A stretch of DNA of 20,110 bases from Verrucomicrobia subdivision 3 bacterium UBA693 (GTDB taxonomy: Bacteria > Verrucomicrobiota > Verrucomicrobiia > Limisphaerales > UBA8199), in assembly GCA_002298785.1 (NCBI GenBank), contig DBMR01000090.1, positions 1 through 20,110 of the forward strand, in the 5' to 3' direction. The position numbers and the translations under genes were made by a program. Below the pieces are notes generated by a model that searched no databases, was not told the DNA's origin, and saw only the letters and a program-made list of their open reading frames with translations. Positions 7,800-14,616 of this stretch are shown here, one piece after another. Position 1 is the first letter of the stretch. Every line of letters begins with the position of its first letter.

Positions 7800-10523
7800 T
7801 TAGAATGAACGCAGCCGATAGTATTGCCGGGTACCGTTCGTCGCCTGCGGATCACTAAAGCGGTATTGGCCGGGAGAGACCTCGATGATCCTGCCGAGCA
7901 CGGTCCACTCATTCATCGGCAACGCGGGATCGGCGGCGGCGAGCACCCTGAATGAAGCTCCCACACGATTGGTAAAGGCGAATTGGAACGAACCATCCGC
8001 CGCGCGGCTGGCGCCGGTAATCGTTGGCGGGACCGGTGCCGGAGCTTCGATCAGCAGGATCCTACTGGGACCCGAGACGCCGTTCACGAAGACCGTGACC
8101 ATTCCATAGCCGGGCGGGAAATTCCACACAGGTCGGGATTCAAAGTTCGTTCCGGTCCAATTGGCACCGCCAAGAAGAATCGTCTGTTCGCCTTCCAGTC
8201 GGCGCAGTTGCACCAATGGATAATCGGTCGGGGAATCCTGGGAATTGCCGCCGGACCCGCCCGAGTCTCCCCGGAACCCGGAACCGGTCAGTGCCAGGCT
8301 GCTGCCGAACGGGAGCGACGCGGGTATTCCGGTGATTTGTGGCGGCGTGATGTCTGTGGAACCGCGACCGGGATCAAACAATTCCGCGCTGGAATAGGGG
8401 ATGCCGCCGCCGGGGTAGGCGCCGGCGGCAACCAGCACCTTGCCCGAGGGTAAGAGCGTGGCGGTATGATAAAACCGCGCGCTGGCCGGGGAACCCGTTG
8501 CCGTCCATTGACCGCGCGCCGGGTCATAGATTTCCGCCGTGTATTGGTAAAGGTCCCCGCCCGTGATCAGCACGCGTCCATCGAGCAGCAGGGTGGCGGA
8601 ATGTTCGTCACGGGTGGTGGTCAGAGAACCGGTGTCCGTCCAGGATTCGGTGCCGGGATCGAAGCATTCGGTGGTGGTTACTATCATCCCGCCACTGGTG
8701 CTCGGGGAGGTGCTGAAGGTGTAGCGTCCGCCTGCCACCAGGATTTTGCCGCCGGGCAGCACGGTAGCCGTGTGTTCGGTCCGGAGCGTGTTCAAATCCT
8801 GGGTGCGCCGCCACGACTCGCTGGCCGGGTCGAAGAGCTCGGCACTGGCGAGGGTCCCGAAATTCGTTTCATAGCCGTGGCGTCCACCCGCCATTAACAC
8901 CAATCCGTTGGGCAACAGGGTGGCGCTGTGCGCCACGCGATTGGTGGTCATGGCCGCGATGGTGCGCCAGGTGCCGCTGGCGGGTTCGAAAATCTCGGCG
9001 CTGGCCAAAATGCTGACGCCGTCGCTGCCCCCGGCGACCAGCACCTGGCCGCTGGGCAGCAACGTGGCGGTGTGCCGTCGGCGCGCGGTGTGCATCGGGT
9101 CGGTCAAGGTCCATTGCCGGGTCGCCGGATCATACAGCTCGGCGCTGGCGAGCGCCCCGGCAAAGCCGATCTGCCCGCCGGTGACCAATACCTTTCCGTT
9201 GAGCAGAAGCGTCGCCGTGTGGGAGGCGCGCCCTTCGTGGGGCGGATAGGTTTCCTCCCAATCCCCGCTGTCCGGGTCGTAAAGAGCAGCGCTGTCCAGG
9301 CTGGGGCTCGGTCCGAAACCGCCGCACACCAGCACCGTCCCGTCGGGTAACAGGTTGGCGGTATGTGCGGCGCGTCCGACCGGCATCGCGCCCGTATTGG
9401 TCCAGGTGCCGGTGGCGTACTCGTAGACTTCGGTGCTGCTGAGGGCCGAGACACCGTCGCTCCCGCCGACGATCAGCACGCGGCCATTGGCCAGCAGCGT
9501 CGCCGTGTGGGAGTACCGGGCGGCGGCGAGCAGGTTCGTGACTGCCGACCATCCTCCCGCCGGGTCGAACAACTCCGCCGTGGCCAGGGCGTTGGTGTGA
9601 TTGAAGCCGCCCACCAGGAGCAACTGTCCGTTCGGCAAAAGGGTGGCGCTGTGCCATTGGCGCGCCTCAAGCATGGAGTTGGTGGCCGCGAAGGTTCCAT
9701 GGGCTGCGTCATACAGCTCGACGCTGGCGGTGGGCCGCAGGTTGCTTCCCTGACCGCCGGCGATCAGCACCCGCCCACCCGGCAGCCACGTGGCGGTTTG
9801 ATAACACCGGGCCGCCGACATCGCTCCGGTCGGCAGCCATTGGCCGAGGGTCGGATCGTAGAGGTCCGCCCCTTGCTTGTTGACGCCCCCTCCACCCCCG
9901 GCGGCCAGCACCTTCCCGTCCGGCAGCAAGGTCGCCGTGTGAAAAAAGCGCTGCTCGCTCATAAAGTTGCCGATCACCGACCAGGTCCCGGTGGCCGGGT
10001 CGTAGAGTTCCGCGCTGGGAAGGAAGACGTTGCCGGTGGAACCTCCCGCAACCAGCACTCGGCCGTCGCGCAGCAGGGTGGCGGTGTGGGCCGATCGCGG
10101 ATATTTCATTGCCCCGGCATCCGTCCAGGTGCCGGACACCGGATCGTAGACCTCCGCCGAGGCAAACGACTGCATGTTTACGTCATAACCGCCGCCGGTG
10201 ACCAGCACTTTCCCGGTGGGCAGCAGGGTTGCGGTATGATCTCGGCGGGCGTGGATCATCGGGCCTGTGGGGGTCCACGATCCGGTTGCGGGGTCATACA
10301 CCTCGGCACTGGCCAGGACGCCGTTCGCTCCTCCCTGGTCACCTCCGGCGACGAGCACTTTGCCGTCGGGCAGCAGGGTGGCGGTGTGATGCTGCCGGGC
10401 GGTGAGCATGGGGCGGTTCGACAGCCAGGTGCCCGCCGTCGCGGACACGGACGGCCACAGATAAACCGACATGACGCACAGTGTCAGCGTCAGCAAACAA
10501 CGCATTGGAGATCGGGGAAACAT
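7800..10523 (-). CDS. Secreted 14-repeat Kelch beta-propeller protein with IPT/TIG-like domain
   Basis: A 907-residue exported protein. A signal peptide occupies about 1-30 (hydrophobic core LLTLTLCVMSVYLW). From about residue 36 to 722 there are 14 tandem Kelch motifs of about 49 residues, each of the form R-xx-HTATLLPDGKVLVAGG ... SAELYDPATGxWTxTGxM, the galactose-oxidase-like beta-propeller type. An IPT/TIG-like Ig fold follows (PPQITGIPASLPFGSSLALTGSGF), then the C-terminal module ending RQYYRLRSF. Fourteen motifs could fold as two seven-bladed propellers. No galactose oxidase copper ligands or catalytic motif are evident, so binding or structural function is more likely than catalysis; the ligand is unknown. 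CGAGG at 10530-10534, six bases from ATG 10523, favours this start over the internal Met7. It is convergent with the GH18-like gene. Confidence 0.85.
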   Translation of the reverse strand: MFPRSPMRCLLTLTLCVMSVYLWPSVSATAGTWLSNRPMLTARQHHTATLLPDGKVLVAGGDQGGANGVLASAEVYDPATGSWTPTGPMIHARRDHTATLLPTGKVLVTGGGYDVNMQSFASAEVYDPVSGTWTDAGAMKYPRSAHTATLLRDGRVLVAGGSTGNVFLPSAELYDPATGTWSVIGNFMSEQRFFHTATLLPDGKVLAAGGGGGVNKQGADLYDPTLGQWLPTGAMSAARCYQTATWLPGGRVLIAGGQGSNLRPTASVELYDAAHGTFAATNSMLEARQWHSATLLPNGQLLLVGGFNHTNALATAELFDPAGGWSAVTNLLAAARYSHTATLLANGRVLIVGGSDGVSALSSTEVYEYATGTWTNTGAMPVGRAAHTANLLPDGTVLVCGGFGPSPSLDSAALYDPDSGDWEETYPPHEGRASHTATLLLNGKVLVTGGQIGFAGALASAELYDPATRQWTLTDPMHTARRRHTATLLPSGQVLVAGGSDGVSILASAEIFEPASGTWRTIAAMTTNRVAHSATLLPNGLVLMAGGRHGYETNFGTLASAELFDPASESWRRTQDLNTLRTEHTATVLPGGKILVAGGRYTFSTSPSTSGGMIVTTTECFDPGTESWTDTGSLTTTRDEHSATLLLDGRVLITGGDLYQYTAEIYDPARGQWTATGSPASARFYHTATLLPSGKVLVAAGAYPGGGIPYSSAELFDPGRGSTDITPPQITGIPASLPFGSSLALTGSGFRGDSGGSGGNSQDSPTDYPLVQLRRLEGEQTILLGGANWTGTNFESRPVWNFPPGYGMVTVFVNGVSGPSRILLIEAPAPVPPTITGASRAADGSFQFAFTNRVGASFRVLAAADPALPMNEWTVLGRIIEVSPGQYRFSDPQATNGTRQYYRLRSF
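8356..10418 (-). repeat. Tandem ~147-bp coding repeats (14 Kelch units)
   Basis: The DNA encoding the Kelch motifs is a degenerate tandem repeat. Plus-strand phrases such as GTGGCGGTGTG and GGCAGCAGGGTGGCG recur about every 140-165 bp. The periodicity also keeps the antisense strand open, creating a long spurious frame opposite the gene. Confidence 0.75.
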
Positions 10524-10988
10524 AAGACGCCTCGGATTCCAACTATGTGCATATCAATCGAACTGAATCCCGTCAACCTCACGAAATACGCGGATAGGAA
10601 TTGGGGAGGCAGGCACGTGTTCCACCACGTCCGAAACTTCTTCCGTGGAGGGAGAAAATGTAGGTTAGGTGACTGGGTCCGAGGGTCCATCAGAGCTGAA
10701 TGCCGCCCAGGGGGAGGGAAATCGAACATAAGCAAACTAAGGAAACAAAGGGAGCTGAGCTGGTGTTGGTACAAGGGGAAAATAAGTGCTCGCTTCCCCT
10801 GTGCTATACCTGGCCTCTGAGAGTGCGAGATAGCAGAGTCGCTTCTTAATCTTTAATGGCTTGTGCAAAAGCTTATTTGACAGGTAATCACCTTCGGCCC
10901 AAGCTTGCCCCGTGAGAACAAAGGAACGGCACTTTAATATCTTCGGCCCGATACCTTTCTCCCAAAAATACTGTTCGCTAAAAGCCCC
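10524..10988. other. Long divergent intergenic region, no gene recognised
   Basis: 465 bp between the Kelch gene (minus) and the first small orphan gene (plus). Both strands were read and no supported gene was found. It has lower-GC character than its neighbours, a small dyad around 10615-10630 (ACGTG...CACGT), an isolated TTGACA at 10877-10882 without a good -10 partner, and the repeated word TTCGGCCC near 10893 and 10942. It presumably holds the promoters for both flanking genes and the left boundary of the small-gene island. Confidence 0.5.
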
Positions 10989-11519
10989 ATGACTGCCGAG
11001 CGGCGCACTTACCTTGTCGTAATTGGAGCTCTGCTCTTGCTGGTCGGGGGGCCGCTCGGAGTCCGGCAATACAATATTGCGAGGACCGCCGCCTTTTGTC
11101 GGGCGGTTGGAGTGCTGCCTCCGGCGGAGTTGGCCGGGTTTGCAGACCGCTGTGACCGCTTAATGTGGGAACGAGGTGGTCCTGCCTCAGGGCTGGAGTT
11201 CATCAGGGACACCAAGACTCTAGCTCAGTTTGCCTTGGTGGGAAAAGCGCCATACGAAATCGTAGTGGAGAAAGGCCATGTTGGTCTCAAGTACCACGAG
11301 GGACACTGGTCGTATTCAGATCTGCTATTCTGGGGCGAAGATTACGGGCCAGATGGGGACCGAATAAGGATTTTAAAGATCGCATACGGAAGCTACGGGT
11401 TTCGGGTTCTCCACCAGCGGGAGGGCGGACACAGCGAACCCGGCGGTCCGGCCAACCGGGGCCAGCCGATTCGCTCAGAGACAAATCGAGCGTCAACGGC
11501 GGCTGGCCCCGGTGGCTGA
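10989..11519 (+). CDS. Small single-pass membrane protein, unknown function (orphan A)
   Basis: 176 residues with an N-terminal membrane anchor (YLVVIGALLLLVGGPLGV, about 8-25) and a soluble domain to about residue 148. That domain contains AFCRAVGVLPPAELAGFADRC and an aromatic, mixed-charge core (GLKYHEGHWSYSDLLFWGEDYGPDGDRIRILK). I do not recognise a family. The last roughly 29 residues (from about GGHSEPGGPANRG) are read through the long inverted repeat at 11432-11536. The native end may therefore have been extended by that element, as happens with ORFs in gene cassettes. It is the first of a run of small plus-strand genes without a clear Shine-Dalgarno. Codon and GC character appear less biased than in the flanking enzymes. 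Confidence 0.6.
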   Translation: MTAERRTYLVVIGALLLLVGGPLGVRQYNIARTAAFCRAVGVLPPAELAGFADRCDRLMWERGGPASGLEFIRDTKTLAQFALVGKAPYEIVVEKGHVGLKYHEGHWSYSDLLFWGEDYGPDGDRIRILKIAYGSYGFRVLHQREGGHSEPGGPANRGQPIRSETNRASTAAGPGG

Positions 11520-11536
11520 CCTTCACGTTAGAGCTG
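11432..11536 (+). repeat. 105-bp imperfect inverted repeat, attC-like (candidate integron recombination site 1)
   Basis: Outer arms CAGC...AAC (11432-11439) and GTT...GCTG (11527-11536) pair around a small internal loop. Each is followed inwards by an unpaired 5-nt spacer (CCGGC and TTCAC). Then GGTC pairs with GACC, followed by a stem with extrahelical bases on the left arm (C11449, A11454) and a perfect 13-bp stem CCGGGGCCAGCCG / CGGCTGGCCCCGG (11456-11468 / 11500-11512). The loop holds CGCTC/GAGCG. This order (AAC, spacer, stem with extrahelical bases, spacer, GTT) is that of folded attC sites. GTTAGAG deviates from the GTTRRRY consensus at its last base and the left core is degenerate. 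The next gene starts 5 bp after it. Confidence 0.5.
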
Positions 11537-11541
11537 GCCCA

Positions 11542-12081
11542 ATGAAAGCGCAGTCCACAATCAAAGAGCCTGACAGATTGGCTCGCCCGTTGTTCGTTTG
11601 TTGCGCCATAATTCTCGCAACGGTACTTGCAGTCCTTGCAATGGGTGTTTGGAGTAGGGTGCCCCCGGAGGAGGCTAAGATCACAACCAGTTTTCAGCAG
11701 CGCCGCGATGCTTACGAGCGACTTAAAGAGATGCTCGCCACTGATGTCCAACTCAGGTGCATCAGGGGTGATCAGGTCATAGCGGAGGGCGGAGGTCAGC
11801 TTCCGTCGCAAAGAGCCAAGACCTACATCGCGCTCCTTAAGGAGACGGGCGGCTGGCTTGTACTGCAAAGTGGTGGGGCGTCCAATCGGGAATTTCGAGT
11901 TTACAAGTGGACTTGGGGCTGGGCTGGGTTATCGAGGGATGTCGGTGTTTCGTGGAACGAGCGGCCCCCTACAAATCAGGTTGAAACGTTGTTTGCCCGC
12001 AGGCCTTCGGGCACTGTGCCAGGGCGAGACGTGTTTTATAAGCACATTGATCAGAACTGGTATGTCTGGGCGAACTTTTAA
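11542..12081 (+). CDS. Small membrane-anchored protein, unknown function (orphan B)
   Basis: 179 residues with an N-terminal transmembrane helix (LFVCCAIILATVLAVLAMGVW, about 16-36) and an extracytoplasmic domain that begins QQRRDAYERLKEMLATD and ends DVFYKHIDQNWYVWANF. The ending resembles small uncharacterised proteins I recall with a terminal Y-[RK]-H-I-x-x-N-W-Y pattern, but I cannot name a family. The frame is open upstream from a GTG at 11512, but that segment lies inside the inverted repeat, so ATG 11542 is preferred. It lies between two attC-like inverted repeats, 5 bp after the first and 1 bp before the second. No enzymatic motif is visible. Confidence 0.62.
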   Translation: MKAQSTIKEPDRLARPLFVCCAIILATVLAVLAMGVWSRVPPEEAKITTSFQQRRDAYERLKEMLATDVQLRCIRGDQVIAEGGGQLPSQRAKTYIALLKETGGWLVLQSGGASNREFRVYKWTWGWAGLSRDVGVSWNERPPTNQVETLFARRPSGTVPGRDVFYKHIDQNWYVWANF

Positions 12082-12082
12082 T

Positions 12083-12189
12083 GGCTCTAACCATCATCCC
12101 GCACGGGATGCCGCGAGGCCGTCCTGTTTGCATTCCTGGTTTTATTGGCGCGGCACCAGTGAGGCTGAGCCTTAGTTTTCGCGAGAGCC
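12083..12189 (+). repeat. 107-bp imperfect inverted repeat, attC-like (candidate site 2)
   Basis: GGCTCTAAC (12083-12091) matches the RYYYAAC-like left core of attC except at the first base, and its GGCTCT pairs with AGAGCC at 12184-12189. Inside, CAC-x-GG...TGCCGCG (12102-12115) pairs with CGCGGCA-CC-x-GTG (12149-12161), with A12108 extrahelical. The right core reads GCGAGAG instead of the expected GTTAGAG, so it may be decayed or the element may be something else. A competing local hairpin, CATCCCGCACGGGATG (12095-12110), lies in the left arm. Length, position and spacing to the next ATG (3 bp) closely match the first element. Confidence 0.4.
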
Positions 12190-12192
12190 AAT

Positions 12193-12501
12193 ATGAGCAC
12201 CGAGATTCCAATTCCTGATGACCCGATGAGTCCTGAAGAGGCGGCAGCGTTTGCCAGACTCCGCAAAGAGGAGGTCAAAGAAATCGATGACTCCATCCTC
12301 TCGTGCGCTACCTCCCGCTGGCAGAAGGTTGCGAGGGTTGTAAGCGACGTGAAGAGAAAGTTGGCCGCTAGATACCCTCAGTTCTCATACAATTTCTACG
12401 CCGAACGTACACGGTTCCTCGCGGAGTCGAATCGCTTGGATTCGCAGGGAGATCTCTCATGTATGAGATTTAGCGAGGTAAAGTTGCCGAATGAAAAATA
12501 A
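12193..12501 (+). CDS. Small soluble protein, DUF3658-like (orphan C)
   Basis: 102 residues, acidic N-terminus, no membrane segment. The central EIDDSILSCATSRWQKVARVV and the terminal GDLSCMRFSEVKLP fit the pattern I recall for DUF3658-type domains (ILxxxxxxWxKVAxVV, then FYxxRxxxLxxxGxLexqGDLxxMRFxEVrLP). Biochemical function is unknown. It starts 3 bp after the second attC-like inverted repeat and has no obvious Shine-Dalgarno. The well-conserved C-terminal motif argues it is a real gene rather than chance. Family assignment is from memory and unverified. Confidence 0.65.
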   Translation: MSTEIPIPDDPMSPEEAAAFARLRKEEVKEIDDSILSCATSRWQKVARVVSDVKRKLAARYPQFSYNFYAERTRFLAESNRLDSQGDLSCMRFSEVKLPNEK

Positions 12502-12590
12502 ATAGGCGTGGCACCCGATGCCGGCCGGTCGACTCGTTGTTTTCGATGGCTTTAGGCCTGGCGTGACTGCACTCTGCATGCGATGAATGA

Positions 12591-12731
12591 ATGAAGCGCT
12601 CCTGGAAAATCGCTGCAGCGGGCACCGCCACGCTTCTTATCCTGGCTCACAAACGAATCGAACGTTATCAGTGGCTGGCTCCCGGCGCTGATCCTCGCGA
12701 GACAACACTCCCAATATGGCTCCCCCGGTGA
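12591..12731 (+). CDS. Possible 46-aa single-pass membrane peptide
   Basis: ATG at 12591 opens a 46-codon frame ending TGA at 12729-12731. It has a Lys/Arg start (MKRSWK), a hydrophobic stretch (IAAAGTATLLILA) and a polar C-terminus (HKRIERYQWLAPGADPRE). The last codons and stop overlap the start of the next gene by 16 bp in another frame. There is no clear Shine-Dalgarno. It occupies the gap between two better-supported small genes, which makes it plausible, but a frame this short can arise by chance. Confidence 0.35.
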   Translation: MKRSWKIAAAGTATLLILAHKRIERYQWLAPGADPRETTLPIWLPR

Positions 12732-12937
12732 TCAAACTGTTGGCCAGCGCCGTTGGCTTGGCCTTCATTTGCCTGGGTATGGTGTCCCTCCGACGCGGGT
12801 GGATCTCAGGCAGGGCAGGCATAATACATAGGGAATGCATTTATCGAAGGCACGACCCGGTTTCCTTCTGGTTCTACGTAATTTTCTACTCCACGCTGGG
12901 AATGGTTACGCTCCTCGCAGCGATACTGAACCGGTAA
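12716..12937 (+). CDS. Small two-helix membrane protein, unknown function (orphan D)
   Basis: 73 residues with two transmembrane helices: VIKLLASAVGLAFICLGMVSL (about 5-25) and FWFYVIFYSTLGMVTLLAAIL (about 51-71). They are joined by a basic/polar loop (RRGWISGRAGIIHRECIYRRHDP). The layout, with an Arg-rich loop and a DPVSFWFYV entry to helix 2, resembles many small uncharacterised bacterial inner-membrane proteins. No function can be assigned. It overlaps the preceding 46-codon frame by 16 bp and may be translationally coupled to it. It is the last clear member of the small-gene island. Confidence 0.6.
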   Translation: MAPPVIKLLASAVGLAFICLGMVSLRRGWISGRAGIIHRECIYRRHDPVSFWFYVIFYSTLGMVTLLAAILNR

Positions 12938-13230
12938 CAAATGATTCGTAAAGGAGGTGTCGGTGAGGTTGGAGGGGATCCGGGACGGCTTGGGTCGCTG
13001 TTTGGAACGGCTAAAATATCAAGATCAACCAATGTTTACGGCCTTGGGACGGTGGGACGGCTTTTTCAGGGTGTGCCCCCTCCCGCCTGTGCTCGCCCGC
13101 TGTGAGGAAAAGGGATTGATGCGCGTAATGTGCAGATGCATCTTGGGCTGACGAAGGCTGCCTGTCGTACCGTGCACGAGTTTCTGCGCGGGCACGGAGA
13201 CAACAGCGAGGACCAAGAAACAGTGAAGCT
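12938..13230. other. Intergenic stretch before the M16 peptidase pair
   Basis: 293 bp from the end of the last small orphan gene to the M16 operon. It contains a strong Shine-Dalgarno-like AAGGAGG (12951-12957) leading a doubtful 62-codon frame, and repeated GGGACGG/GGGACGGC words (12978-13060). The promoter for the peptidase pair should lie in the last 100 bp, but no convincing -35/-10 pair was seen. Confidence 0.45.
12963..13151 (+). CDS. Doubtful 62-aa ORF with GTG start behind a consensus Shine-Dalgarno
   Basis: AAGGAGG at 12951-12957, the best ribosome binding site in the island, is followed after 5 nt by an in-frame GTG at 12963 and 62 codons to TGA at 13149-13151. The product is basic and Cys-rich (six Cys, for example RVCPLPPVLARCEEKG and MRVMCRCILG) with no membrane helix and no recognised family. 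The alternative in-frame GTG at 12957 overlaps the Shine-Dalgarno itself. The strong SD is the main argument for it; unusual composition and lack of family are against. Confidence 0.28.
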   Translation: MRLEGIRDGLGRCLERLKYQDQPMFTALGRWDGFFRVCPLPPVLARCEEKGLMRVMCRCILG

Positions 13231-14613
13231 ATGACCGAATCAAATGCAATGAGTGACCCGAGGTCCGGTCTGACCCGTCTTCTGAAAAGGCAAATTGGTT
13301 TCATCGCCCTGCTGCTGGCGTGGGCGTATTCGGCGCCGGCGCTGGAGTTTAACGTCCAGACGCACCAATTGACCAACGGGATGAAGCTGCTGCTCCTGGA
13401 GGATCACGGGATCCCGAATGTGGCGATGCATTTCTTCTACCGGGTTGGTTCGCGCAACGAGCGTCCTGGCATCACCGGTCTATCGCATTTCTTTGAGCAC
13501 ATGATGTTCAATGGCGCGCGGCGGTTTGGTCCGGGAAAGTTCGACCGGGCCATGGAGGACCATGGCGGGGCGAATAACGCCTTCACCAGCGTGGACCTGA
13601 CGGCCTACCAGGACTGGTTCCCGACGGCGGCAATGCCGTTGATTTTCGAGTTGGAGGCGGATCGCATCGCGTCGCTGGCGTTTGAGCCCCGAATGGTGGA
13701 ATCGGAGCGCGGGGTGGTGGCGAACGAACGGCGGTTGAGTGTCGATAACGACAACGACAGCCTGTTGCAGGAACAACTGGTGGCGGCCGCGTTCACCGCT
13801 CATCCGTATGGCTGGCCGGTCATCGGCTGGGCTTCGGATATCGAGACGTGGAAGCGGGAGGATCTGATCCAGTATTTCAAGACCTATTACGCGCCGAACA
13901 ACTGCGTGGTGATCATCGTGGGCAGCTTCCAGCCAGCGGAGGTCATCAAGCTGGCGCAGCGGCATTTGCAGCCGATTCCGCCGCAGCCCGCCCCAGCCCC
14001 GGTCACCACGCGGGAACCGGCCCAATTGGGGGAACGGCGCGTGCAGGTCCAAAAATTCGCGCAATTGCCCATCTTACAGGTCGCCTATCATGGACCGGGT
14101 GCGCGTGATCCGGATTTTGTCCCGATGAGCGTGCTCGAGTATGTGCTGTTGCGCGGGCAGAGTTCGCGGCTTTACCAGCGCTTGGTGGACAAGGAACAGG
14201 TCGCCAATTCCGTGCAAGGCGGCCAATCGCCGCACATCGACCCGTTTCTTTTCGAGTTCAACATCCAGCCCCGCAGCGGCGTCGATACCGGTAAAATCGA
14301 ACAAATCCTGTACGAGGAATTGGACCGGGTGCGGCAGGACCTGGTGTCCGAGCGGGAATTGCAGAAGGCCAAAAACACCGCCCTGAGCGATTTTTATCAG
14401 TCGATGAAGACCATTCGGGAGAAGGCGGATCAACTCGGCTATTATGAGGTGGTTTTCGGCGATTACCACCGGCTGTTCACCCAGGTGGACCTGATCAACC
14501 GCGTCACCCGCGAGGACCTGCGGCGGGTGGCGCAGAAGTATTTTCCGGCCCGGAACCGTACGGTGGCGGTGCTGGTTCCGGAGGCGTCGGCGCCGGACCA
14601 GACCCACCCCTGA
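13231..14613 (+). CDS. M16 family zinc peptidase, catalytic subunit, exported
   Basis: 460 residues of the pitrilysin/mitochondrial-processing-peptidase family. After an export signal (hydrophobic core IGFIALLLAWAYSAPA, about 22-37), the inverted zinc motif HFFEH is at 86-90. The third ligand E166 (VVANERR) lies 76 residues after H90 as the family requires, with E159 in ESERG. The C-terminal M16_C domain follows from about residue 190 (REDLIQYFKTYYAPNN, GQSSRLYQRLVDKEQVA). It should degrade short peptides in the periplasm. It is 3 bp upstream of a partner lacking the zinc site, a standard heterodimer arrangement. Two starts are possible: ATG 13231 gives a long polar N-region, ATG 13249 a more typical signal peptide. 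Confidence 0.93.
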   Translation: MTESNAMSDPRSGLTRLLKRQIGFIALLLAWAYSAPALEFNVQTHQLTNGMKLLLLEDHGIPNVAMHFFYRVGSRNERPGITGLSHFFEHMMFNGARRFGPGKFDRAMEDHGGANNAFTSVDLTAYQDWFPTAAMPLIFELEADRIASLAFEPRMVESERGVVANERRLSVDNDNDSLLQEQLVAAAFTAHPYGWPVIGWASDIETWKREDLIQYFKTYYAPNNCVVIIVGSFQPAEVIKLAQRHLQPIPPQPAPAPVTTREPAQLGERRVQVQKFAQLPILQVAYHGPGARDPDFVPMSVLEYVLLRGQSSRLYQRLVDKEQVANSVQGGQSPHIDPFLFEFNIQPRSGVDTGKIEQILYEELDRVRQDLVSERELQKAKNTALSDFYQSMKTIREKADQLGYYEVVFGDYHRLFTQVDLINRVTREDLRRVAQKYFPARNRTVAVLVPEASAPDQTHP

Positions 14614-14616
14614 CCC

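Noticed and set aside
8356..10418. Regular ~147-bp periodicity considered as a CRISPR array
   Set aside because: Units are coding, degenerate and much too long; they are Kelch motifs.
9363..10820. 485-codon plus-strand frame opposite the Kelch gene
   Set aside because: The periodic Kelch-coding DNA keeps this strand open; the product is a Gly/Gln/Arg-rich mirror of the repeats with no family signature.
10877..10882. TTGACA as the -35 box of orphan A
   Set aside because: No acceptable -10 hexamer at 16-19 bp and more than 100 bp from the start codon.
10737..11069. 110-codon minus-strand frame across the start of orphan A
   Set aside because: It overlaps the better-supported orphan A, whose N-terminal transmembrane helix is convincing, and has no domain or export signal.
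11287..11868. 193-codon minus-strand frame across orphans A and B
   Set aside because: It runs antisense through two genes and the inverted repeat; no family features.
12095..12110. CATCCCGCACGGGATG hairpin as a terminator of orphan B
   Set aside because: No T-tract follows, and it lies inside the larger inverted repeat, which explains the symmetry better.
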